Assembly: GCA_023386345.1 (NCBI GenBank)
Contig: JAEWJT010000012.1
Coordinates: forward strand, 1 to 55,054
Source of the DNA: Bacillota bacterium
GTDB lineage: Bacteria; Bacillota; Clostridia; Tissierellales; Sedimentibacteraceae
Direction: 5' to 3'
Length of the DNA: 55,054 nt
The position numbers and the translations under genes were made by a program. The stretch's first letter is position 1, and the number at the start of each line of letters is the position of its first letter. Under the pieces are notes generated by a model that had not been told where the DNA came from, did not search any database, and saw only the letters and a list, made by a program, of their open reading frames with translations. Positions 7,522 to 14,816 of this stretch are shown here, one piece after another.

Positions 7522-9894
7522 TCAAATATTAATTTTTATTATCACCTCTTTTGCTTTAGAGCAAGCAATGATGTCTTTCTCTGTATTTTTAAACAAATCA
7601 TAGAATTCCTTTGTAGTATCTATATAAATCTTTTCAATTTCAGTTTTCATAGACAAATTATTTTCTGATTTATACTTTCTCATATCCGAAATTATTGCTT
7701 TTAACTTTTCACCAAAATTTATTATACTGCCATCAATTATATCAATATTTAACCAAGTTGAGATGTGTATAGATTCTTCCTTCTCATACCTCCTGAAAAA
7801 CTCTTGATAAATATATTCTGTTATATGAGGTACAAATATTGCGTATAACTTTAAAATTCTTAATAAAGAATAGTATAAAGCATATTGAGCGGATCGTCTT
7901 TCCTCATAACCGTGAATTTCAGGCTGATATAATCTTTCCTTTACTATTTCAACGTAATTGTCACAGAAATCCTTCCAAAACAAATCATCAATTACATGCT
8001 TAGCTAAACCTATTTCATACTCATTTAAAAATGATACTGCCTCTTTTATAGTGCTGTTTGTTTTTTCAATGATCCACCTATCAACTGGTAAAAGTTTTGG
8101 CTTTATACTAAAATCTATATCTTGCAAGTGAGATATAGCAAACTTTGACGCATTCCACAGCTTTGTAATAAATCTATGAGATATAGCTAACTCATCCAAT
8201 GAAAAAAATGTATCTGTTCCAAGTCTGGAATTAGCAGCCCAATATCTCAAAACATCTGCTGAATTATTTTTTATAAGCTCAGTTGGTGACATAGCAGAAT
8301 TATTTTTTGATTTACTTATTTTTTCTCCTTTTTTAGCTAAAACAAAACCACAAATCATTATATCATTCCAAGGTATCTCTCCAGTATGGTATAGACTTTT
8401 TACAATTGTGTAAAATGCCCATGTTCTAATAATTTCATGTGCTTGAGTTCTCATGCTCATAGGTAATATAACTTCATTTAGATTATCACTTTCCCCATAT
8501 TTTGCATTAATTAAAGGGGTTACTGAAGATGTTGCCCAAGTGTCAAATACTGAGCTTTCTGGGATAAACTTAGTGCCGCCGCATTTACATTTGCCCTCAT
8601 ATACTGTTTCAAGTGGGTTTATTGGTAATTTTTCAATTTCTGCAAAAACAGGTTCACCACATCTTTCACAATACCAAACTGGAAATGGAACACCAAAGTA
8701 TCTTTGCCTTGAAATGCACCAATCCCATTTTAAGTTTTCAACCCAAGATATATATCGATTTTTCATATGTGCAGGATACCAGTTAATTTTATCTGCCGCT
8801 TTTAAAAACAATTCCTTATCCGTTAATATATCTATATACCACTGCTTAGAAGGTATAATTTCTATTTCCTTACCACAGCGTTCGTGAACAGAAACCGTAT
8901 GATTTATATTTTCTGATTTTATTAATAGATTTTTTTCTTTTAATAATTTTATTACTTCTTTTCTGGCTTGCAATACATTTAAACTGCCAATATACGGAAC
9001 TTCGCTATCTATATAGCCATTAGGCAAAATTACCTTTCTATATGGCAAGTTATACTTTTCAAACCACTCTAAATCTGTACTATCTCCAAAAGTAGCACAC
9101 ATTACAAGCCCTGTACCTTTATCCAAGCTAACCTTATCGTCTGCCATAATAGGAATTTCATAATTGTATAAAGGAACTATTGCATTTTTGCCAATAAATG
9201 ATTTATATCTTTCATCATTCGGATTAGCAAACAGGCATGCACATCCATATAATAGCTCTGGACGAGTTGTAGCAACAGTTAATTTATCATCGCCAACAAT
9301 AAAGTTAATATAATTAAATGTTGAATCTACATCCTTTGTATCTAGCTCAGCCTGTGCTATTGAAGTCTGACATTCTGTGCACCACAATACAGGAGATTCC
9401 TTCATATAGGCTTTTTTCATTTTAACAAGCTCTAAAAATGAGCGCTGTGAAATTTTTTGTACTAATGGACTAATAGTTTTATACTGTAAATCCCAATCAA
9501 CAGAAAACCCCAACGATTTCCATAGATCTTTAAATTCCATCTCATATTTATCCGTTGTATTAATGCACTTCTCAATAAATTCACTACGATGTAAATTCTT
9601 TGCAATTATGCCTTCTTCCTTTTCTACTAATCTTTCAGTTGGCAAGCCATTATCATCAAATCCAAACGGGTAAAATACATTATAGCCCTGCATACGCTTA
9701 AACCTTGCTATCATCTCTGCTTGAGTATATGAAAACATATGACCTATATGCAGGCTTCCACTTACAGTTGGCGGTGGTGTATCTATTGAATAAATCTCCT
9801 TTCCATCAATTCTCTCAAACTTATAAAACTTATTCTTTTCCCAAAACTCCTGCATCTTTTTTTCTACAATTTCATGCTGATAATTTTTCTCCAT
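7522..9894 (-). CDS. valS: Valyl-tRNA synthetase, type 2 (790 aa)
   Basis: Class I synthetase charging tRNA-Val. The HIGH motif appears as HIGH at residues 49-52 inside PPPTVSGSLHIGH, and KMSKS as KISKS at 525-529. The CP1 editing domain keeps TTRPE and the GTGLVMCATFGDSTD segment. The text GFDDNGLPTE is typical of the archaeal/type 2 branch (also in Rickettsia and some Clostridia), where ordinary bacterial ValS has a TDHAG-type sequence. The usual bacterial C-terminal coiled coil seems absent, which fits the shorter length. The start at 9894 is supported by GGAGGT seven bases upstream; the frame stays open 11 codons further but has no ribosome binding site. Expression is set by the T-box leader upstream. 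Confidence 0.93.
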   Translation of the reverse strand: MEKNYQHEIVEKKMQEFWEKNKFYKFERIDGKEIYSIDTPPPTVSGSLHIGHMFSYTQAEMIARFKRMQGYNVFYPFGFDDNGLPTERLVEKEEGIIAKNLHRSEFIEKCINTTDKYEMEFKDLWKSLGFSVDWDLQYKTISPLVQKISQRSFLELVKMKKAYMKESPVLWCTECQTSIAQAELDTKDVDSTFNYINFIVGDDKLTVATTRPELLYGCACLFANPNDERYKSFIGKNAIVPLYNYEIPIMADDKVSLDKGTGLVMCATFGDSTDLEWFEKYNLPYRKVILPNGYIDSEVPYIGSLNVLQARKEVIKLLKEKNLLIKSENINHTVSVHERCGKEIEIIPSKQWYIDILTDKELFLKAADKINWYPAHMKNRYISWVENLKWDWCISRQRYFGVPFPVWYCERCGEPVFAEIEKLPINPLETVYEGKCKCGGTKFIPESSVFDTWATSSVTPLINAKYGESDNLNEVILPMSMRTQAHEIIRTWAFYTIVKSLYHTGEIPWNDIMICGFVLAKKGEKISKSKNNSAMSPTELIKNNSADVLRYWAANSRLGTDTFFSLDELAISHRFITKLWNASKFAISHLQDIDFSIKPKLLPVDRWIIEKTNSTIKEAVSFLNEYEIGLAKHVIDDLFWKDFCDNYVEIVKERLYQPEIHGYEERRSAQYALYYSLLRILKLYAIFVPHITEYIYQEFFRRYEKEESIHISTWLNIDIIDGSIINFGEKLKAIISDMRKYKSENNLSMKTEIEKIYIDTTKEFYDLFKNTEKDIIACSKAKEVIIKINI

Positions 9895-9929
9895 ATTTAT
9901 ACCTCCGTATTTTTTCACTGAAAACAATA

Positions 9930-10236
9930 AAAAAACGCCCTAAAGTAATCTAATTACCTTAGGGCGAACATAATGTCCGTGGTACCACCTAAATTCAGAG
10001 AAGATCTCTGCACTTAATCAATACGGGATAAATTTGCAAAACTATCCGATATTGCTTTCCAATGACGGTGGAAAAATCCGTTGAAGCCTACAAAGAACTT
10101 TTAACTATGTTCTGTTCGGTTCACAGCTCAGGGGCTACTTCCATACTCTCTTCACGAAGGTTTACACCAAACACCTTCTCTCTTTGCTTCCAACAAGTAT
10201 GTACTCCTCCTCGTCAATGCCTTTATTATTTTCAAT
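9930..10236 (-). promoter_or_regulatory. T-box riboswitch (tRNA-Val) leader of valS
   Basis: A complete T-box leader fills most of the gene-free stretch between valS and the divergent glycosyltransferase. The conserved T-box AGGTGGTACCACGG is at 9977-9990, with UGGU placed to pair with the ACCA end of tRNA-Val. A terminator stem (CGCCCTAA with TTAGGGCG, 9936-9966) plus a T run follows. In stem I the loop-E element AGTA precedes CATAC, which pairs with GTATG. Directly after comes GAA and then GTA (10136-10138), a valine codon in the specifier position. Uncharged tRNA-Val should stabilise the antiterminator and allow valS transcription. Confidence 0.92.
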
Positions 10237-10243
10237 TTTATTT

Positions 10244-10272
10244 ATAATACTACCAAAATAAATTTTTGTCAA
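10244..10272 (-). promoter_or_regulatory. SigA promoter of T-box-valS
   Basis: TTGACA (10267-10272), 17 bases, then TATTAT (10244-10249) on the minus strand. Transcription would begin near 10236, at the 5' end of the T-box leader. Confidence 0.85.
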
Positions 10273-10346
10273 TATAAAATTTTATTTCTTATAATATTTA
10301 CAAAAATATAAATAGTGTAAAATTCAATTTATACTTACCCTTTATC

Positions 10347-10375
10347 TTGACAAAAGTGATTTTACTTAATATAAT
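10347..10375 (+). promoter_or_regulatory. SigA promoter of the GT8-type glycosyltransferase
   Basis: Perfect consensus TTGACA (10347-10352), 17 bases, TATAAT (10370-10375) on the plus strand, giving a leader of about 73 bases. The two divergent promoters in this stretch are about 75 bases apart. Confidence 0.85.
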
Positions 10376-10454
10376 TTTAATGTATATTTTTTATAGCAAA
10401 ATATTTTAGATTTTAAAGAAAATAGACAAAATTCTATGTAAGGAAAAATGTAAA

Positions 10455-11444
10455 ATGAGAAGAAATGCTTTTTGTACCTTTATAATGAAAAATGACAGTT
10501 TTGCACCGGGAATTTTGACATTTGCATATTCTATAAGAAAGCAAAGGCTTAATGCTGATTTAATCTGTATTGCAACTAAGGACGTATCCGAAGATTGTAT
10601 ATTTGCGTTTAGACAATTGTATGACTTTGTTTTTGTAGTTGACCAATTATATGTGAATAATAATAACAAACAGCAACGTCAAGACAGAAACTATCTGTTT
10701 GCAAGGTTTTCTATTTTAAAGGTTTTAGAGAAAAGAAAAATGTTTTATGACAGAATAATTATTTGTGATGCTGATTTATTACCACTTCGTAATTATAGAG
10801 ATTTATTAAATGTTCCTGCTCCTAGTGGAATACTAAACGAATGTAAGGAAAATGTAATTGGCCCATCCACAGAGTCAAACAGCGGAGATAACTGGATATG
10901 GCATGATGTATATAAGGATATACCTCATATGACAGCTATACCAAAAGAAATTACAGACAGAGTCAAATATGATAAAAATAATTTAGGTGTAAATGCTTGT
11001 ATATATATTTTGAATCATGAAGTTATAAAATACCAAGATATAGTTGATGATTTGGATGATGAGGAGACTATGAAAATTGTAGAAAATTTTTCATGGCCCG
11101 AGATGCAGTATTTAACAATGAAATTATCAGGATTATGGCATAATATTGATCTTAAATACGCTAGCTTTAACAGCTATCCTAATTTACACGCTATTTACGG
11201 AACACATTATGCCGGTCTCAAACCTTGGAATATAAAAAACGAATCATATCTTCATTATTGTAAACATGATGATTATAAGCTTTGGATTTGCATATTTTTA
11301 AATATGATAAAATCTAATAAAAATTTACTACTATGCAATGAAATAAAAAAAATATTTAATTTTTTAGTTGAATTAGTTAGCTCTGATAAGCAATATGTCT
11401 TATCGATTAAAGACTATCCTGAATATAAATATTTGATTAGTTAA
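10455..11444 (+). CDS. GT8/glycogenin-like glycosyltransferase (329 aa)
   Basis: Likely a retaining sugar transferase of the GT8 (glycogenin-like) type with a GT-A fold. The N-terminus has the FIMKNDSFAPGILTFAYSIR pattern seen in these enzymes. The metal-binding DxD appears as CDADLLPLRNY at about residues 109-119. The later segments NNLGVNACIYIL and HYAGLKPW match the acceptor and the second metal-site regions. There is no signal peptide or membrane segment, so it is cytoplasmic. It is a single gene with its own strong promoter and a shared terminator, pointing opposite to the glycan operon that it abuts. Donor and acceptor sugars cannot be read from the sequence. Confidence 0.75.
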   Translation: MRRNAFCTFIMKNDSFAPGILTFAYSIRKQRLNADLICIATKDVSEDCIFAFRQLYDFVFVVDQLYVNNNNKQQRQDRNYLFARFSILKVLEKRKMFYDRIIICDADLLPLRNYRDLLNVPAPSGILNECKENVIGPSTESNSGDNWIWHDVYKDIPHMTAIPKEITDRVKYDKNNLGVNACIYILNHEVIKYQDIVDDLDDEETMKIVENFSWPEMQYLTMKLSGLWHNIDLKYASFNSYPNLHAIYGTHYAGLKPWNIKNESYLHYCKHDDYKLWICIFLNMIKSNKNLLLCNEIKKIFNFLVELVSSDKQYVLSIKDYPEYKYLIS

Positions 11445-11476
11445 ATATCATAAACTTATACTTCTACTCAATATAA

Positions 11477-11503
11477 AAGACAGCTTAATCTCAAAGCTGT
11501 CTT
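11477..11503. terminator. Bidirectional terminator
   Basis: AAGACAGCTT and AAGCTGTCTT form a perfect 10-base-pair stem with a 7-base loop, followed by T-rich DNA on both strands. It ends the plus-strand glycosyltransferase and the leftward glycan/transketolase operon. Confidence 0.85.
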
Positions 11504-11530
11504 GAATTATTTGTAGTTATTTTTTGATTA

Positions 11531-12460
11531 TTATTTTACTAATTTCTTAACAGCTTCAACAATTTCTTTTTCTGTTAAGCCATATTTTTCTAATAATTCG
11601 TTTGGCTTTCCGGATTCACCAAAGGTATCCTTTACTCCAATTCTTATTACTGGAACTGGACACTCCTCTGATATTGCTTCTAAAACTGCACTTCCTAATC
11701 CGCCAATTATGCTGTGTTCTTCAGCAGTTACTATTCTTTTTGTTTCCTTTGCTGCTTTTATTATCAACTCTGAATCCATTGGCTTGATTGTGTGTATGTT
11801 TATAACTCTTGCGTTAATTCCTTCAGCCTTTAATATTTCTGATGCTTTCAATGCTTTTTCTACCATTATACCTGTTGCAATAATTGAAACGTCATTTCCT
11901 TGCACCAGTTCAACACCCTTGCCTATTTCAAACTTGTAATTCTCATCAAATATTTCTTCAACTGCTGCCCTTCCAAGTCTGATATATACAGGTCCATCAT
12001 AATTTGCTGCTGCAATTACTGCTTTTTTTGCTTCTACTCCGTCAGCAGGGTTTAATACTACCATATTTGGTATGCTTCTCATTAAGCTTAAATCCTCTAT
12101 AGCTTGATGTGAAGCTCCATCCTCACCTACTGTAAGTCCAGCATGAGTTGCAGCTATCTTAACATTTAATTTAGGGTATGCTACAGTATTTCTTATAATC
12201 TCAAATGCTCTCCCAGCTGCAAACATTGCAAATGTGCTTGCAAAAGGAATTTTACCTGCTAGTGATAGTCCAGCAGCTGTTCCTACTAAGTTTTGCTCTG
12301 CTATACCAACATTTATAAATCTTTCTGGAGCTACTTTTTTAAATTCTGCAGTCATAGTAGATTTTGATAAATCTGCGTCAAGTACCACTATATTAGGATT
12401 TTCTACAGCTAATTGCTTTAGTGCTTCTCCATACGCTTGTCTTGTTGCTATTTTAGCCAT
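11531..12460 (-). CDS. Transketolase, C-terminal subunit (309 aa)
   Basis: Pyrimidine-binding and C-terminal half of a split transketolase, equivalent to residues ~320-650 of the single-chain enzyme. The catalytic glutamate segment VGIAEQNLVGTAAGLSL is present, along with DADLSKSTMT near the N-terminus and HTIKPMDSE in the C-terminal domain. The start codon overlaps the stop of the N-terminal subunit (TAATG), so the two halves are translationally coupled and probably made in equal amounts. Reaction: transfer of two-carbon units between pentose and other sugar phosphates with thiamine diphosphate. DXP synthase is unlikely because that is one long chain. Confidence 0.9.
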   Translation of the reverse strand: MAKIATRQAYGEALKQLAVENPNIVVLDADLSKSTMTAEFKKVAPERFINVGIAEQNLVGTAAGLSLAGKIPFASTFAMFAAGRAFEIIRNTVAYPKLNVKIAATHAGLTVGEDGASHQAIEDLSLMRSIPNMVVLNPADGVEAKKAVIAAANYDGPVYIRLGRAAVEEIFDENYKFEIGKGVELVQGNDVSIIATGIMVEKALKASEILKAEGINARVINIHTIKPMDSELIIKAAKETKRIVTAEEHSIIGGLGSAVLEAISEECPVPVIRIGVKDTFGESGKPNELLEKYGLTEKEIVEAVKKLVK

Positions 12461-13272
12461 TATTTCATACCTCCTAACTCGTTAAGTGCAATGCTAAGCT
12501 CTTCATCACTTGGAGCCTTTCCATGCCAGCCTGCATTGTTTTCCATGAATGATACGCCTTTTCCTTTTACAGTCTTAGCTATTATAATCACTGGTTTATC
12601 TTTTATTTTTCTTCTTTCTTCAAACGCCCTTTCTATATCAGTAAAATCATTGCCGTTAATTTTTATAACATGCCATCCAAAGGCTTCAAATTTTTTATCA
12701 AGTGGCTCTACTGAAACTACCTCTTCATTTTTTCCGTCAATTTGTAAACCATTGTGGTCTAGTATTGCTGTTACATTATCAAGCTTGTTATGTCCTGCAA
12801 ACATTGCAGCCTCCCATACCATGCCCTCTTGCACTTCTCCGTCTCCAAGCAGTACAAACACTCTACTAGGCTTATTATCCATTCTAAAGCCCATAGCCAT
12901 ACCATTGCCTATCGATAGCCCTTGACCAAGAGAACCAGTAGATGCTTCTACTCCTGTAACCTTTTTCATATCTGGATGTCCTTGTAATTTAGAATTTATT
13001 CTTCTAAAGGTATTAAGAGATTCTTTATCAATGAAGCCTTTTTCAGCTAATACTGAATATAGCACTGGAGACGCATGACCTTTTGATAAAATAAATCTAT
13101 CTCTATCTTCATCCTTTGGGTCATTAATATTCATTTCTTTAAAATATAGATATGTTAGTATCTCTACTGCTGAAAGCGAGCCACCCGGATGACCACTTGA
13201 AGCAGCATGAACCATTTGAATAATGTTTTTTCTAATATTATTGGATATTGTTTCCAATTGTGTAAAACTCAT
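12460..13272 (-). CDS. Transketolase, N-terminal subunit (270 aa)
   Basis: Thiamine-diphosphate-binding half of the split transketolase. It has GHPGGSLSAVEILTYLYF, the LSKGHASPVLYS segment, and the cofactor motif GDGEVQEGMVWEAA followed by LDHNGLQIDG, where the Asn coordinates the metal. Split transketolases of this type are common in Clostridia and archaea. ATG at 13272 follows AAAGGA. It lies 28 bases after the transaldolase gene, so the three genes supply the non-oxidative pentose phosphate pathway as one unit, here at the distal end of a glycan operon. Confidence 0.92.
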   Translation of the reverse strand: MSFTQLETISNNIRKNIIQMVHAASSGHPGGSLSAVEILTYLYFKEMNINDPKDEDRDRFILSKGHASPVLYSVLAEKGFIDKESLNTFRRINSKLQGHPDMKKVTGVEASTGSLGQGLSIGNGMAMGFRMDNKPSRVFVLLGDGEVQEGMVWEAAMFAGHNKLDNVTAILDHNGLQIDGKNEEVVSVEPLDKKFEAFGWHVIKINGNDFTDIERAFEERRKIKDKPVIIIAKTVKGKGVSFMENNAGWHGKAPSDEELSIALNELGGMK

Positions 13273-13300
13273 AATTTATTTATCCTTTCTTTTGAAAATT

Positions 13301-13951
13301 TTATTTATTTTTCATACCTTCCCAATCAGCCAAAAACTGCTGAATACCTTTATCTGTTAAAGGATGGTTTAACATCTGAGCTAATATCTTGAATGGAACA
13401 GTTGCTATGTGGCATCCAAGAGCTGCTGCTCTAGTTGCATGTATAGGATTTCTTATGCTCGCTGCTATAATTTCTGTGTCTATATCTGCATAATTATCAA
13501 AAATATCAACTATTTCTTGTATAAGAGTTATTCCATCTAAACCTATATCATCTAATCTTCCTACAAACGGGCTTACATATGTTGCTCCAGCCTTAGCTGC
13601 AAGCAGTGCCTGTGCTGCTGAAAATATTAAGGTTACATTTGTTTTTATACCCTGTGATGAAAGAATTTTTACTGCCTTTAATCCCTCATCTGTCATCGGT
13701 ACCTTTATAATTACATTTTTATGGATTTTTGAAAGCACTAAAGCTTCCTCTACCATTTTATCACTTTGCAAAGATATAACCTCTGCACTAATTGGTCCAT
13801 CAACTATTTCTGCTATTTCCTGTATTGTTTTGTGAAAATCTCTACCCTCTTTTGCTATCAAAGAAGGATTTGTTGTAACCCCACAAACTATACCCATGCT
13901 AGCAGCCTTTTTTATCTCCTCTATATTTGCAGTATCAATAAAAAGTTTCAT
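13301..13951 (-). CDS. tal: Transaldolase, small (TalC/MipB) type (216 aa)
   Basis: Decameric-type transaldolase. The Schiff-base lysine is K83 in VIIKVPMTDEGLK, and the start MKLFIDTANIEEIKKA is characteristic. Two residues that separate true transaldolases from fructose-6-phosphate aldolase are of the transaldolase kind: Glu57 in ISAEVIS (Gln in the aldolase) and Phe in YVSPFVGR (Tyr in the aldolase). The assignment of those positions is from memory of the family. ATG at 13951 follows GGAGG. Together with the split transketolase downstream it interconverts C3-C7 sugar phosphates. Confidence 0.92.
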   Translation of the reverse strand: MKLFIDTANIEEIKKAASMGIVCGVTTNPSLIAKEGRDFHKTIQEIAEIVDGPISAEVISLQSDKMVEEALVLSKIHKNVIIKVPMTDEGLKAVKILSSQGIKTNVTLIFSAAQALLAAKAGATYVSPFVGRLDDIGLDGITLIQEIVDIFDNYADIDTEIIAASIRNPIHATRAAALGCHIATVPFKILAQMLNHPLTDKGIQQFLADWEGMKNK

Positions 13952-14017
13952 ATTACTCCTCCATTTATTTAATATTTTATATTTTAGTAAATTTATTCTT
14001 AATAATATAACTTATTA

Positions 14018-14785
14018 TTACTCAATCACCTTGACAATATCTCTTCCACTAAATATTATTTTAAGCATAAACTGTGGTAAAAGAATTTGTCTCTTAATTC
14101 TCTTTGGCTCCTTCATAAGTCTATAGAACCATTCTAAACCCAATTTTATGTATATATCAGGAGCTCTTTTTACCTCACCTGCTAGTCCATCAACAGTCCC
14201 ACCGTTAGCTACTATTATTCTTGTATTAAGCAAACTTTTGTTGTATTCAACCCATGACTCTTGCTTCTTCGCCCCAAAGCCTACAAATAACATATCAGGA
14301 GCTTTATCGTTTATATCAGCTATAAGCAATTTTTCTTCTTCATGCCCTTCCATACCTAGATGTGTACCTTTGAAATATCCATCTCTTGTACCTACAATTT
14401 TCACATTAGGGTATTCACTTAATATTTTTTGTGCTGCCTTTTCAGCAACTCCCGGTTTACCGCCAACAAAATAAATTTTTAAGCCTTTTTCGTTTGCAAG
14501 CTTTATTAAATTAACAGTTAAATCATATCCTGCTACCTTTTCTTTAAGTGGATTTTTTTTAATTTTAGCAGCATATATAAGTCCTACACCGTCAGGGATA
14601 TTTAAGTCTGATTTATTCAGCAATTGTCTGAATTCATCATCTTTTTTAGCCATCATAATAAATTCAGTATTAGGAGTATAAATAATATATTGCTCATTGT
14701 TATCAATTTTACTTTGACACATTTTTACAGCTTCATTCATATTGACATTATCTATACGTGTTCCCATTATATCTAGTTTTTTCAT
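14018..14785 (-). CDS. tagA: WecG/TagA/CpsF-family glycosyltransferase (255 aa)
   Basis: Membrane-associated N-acetylmannosamine transferase type (GT26). Conserved segments: YTPNTEF with Thr37, NIPDGVG with the likely catalytic Asp65, FVGGKPGVAEKAA, and VGFGAKKQESW near the C-terminus, followed by ANGGTVDGLAGEVKRAP and the basic C-terminal tail that docks to the membrane. ATG at 14785 is used because AAAGGA lies upstream; the TTG at 14806 overlaps that site. Known members add ManNAc from UDP-ManNAc to lipid-linked GlcNAc, the first committed step in wall teichoic acid and in the SLH-binding wall polymer of Bacillus and Paenibacillus. Its place next to a CsaB-type domain favours the latter. 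Confidence 0.9.
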   Translation of the reverse strand: MKKLDIMGTRIDNVNMNEAVKMCQSKIDNNEQYIIYTPNTEFIMMAKKDDEFRQLLNKSDLNIPDGVGLIYAAKIKKNPLKEKVAGYDLTVNLIKLANEKGLKIYFVGGKPGVAEKAAQKILSEYPNVKIVGTRDGYFKGTHLGMEGHEEEKLLIADINDKAPDMLFVGFGAKKQESWVEYNKSLLNTRIIVANGGTVDGLAGEVKRAPDIYIKLGLEWFYRLMKEPKRIKRQILLPQFMLKIIFSGRDIVKVIE

Positions 14786-14816
14786 TCTTGTAAAAATTCC
14801 TTTCAATAAAAAAGTA

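Noticed and set aside
8453..8887. Plus-strand open frame of 144 codons
   Set aside because: Antisense to valS in a region with clear synthetase motifs.
12437..12925. Plus-strand open frame of 162 codons
   Set aside because: It lies opposite the two transketolase subunit genes, has no ribosome site, and its serine/proline/leucine-rich translation is typical of antisense to a conserved gene.
13301..13951. Fructose-6-phosphate aldolase
   Set aside because: The residues that distinguish the two activities (Glu57, Phe in SPFVGR) are of the transaldolase type.
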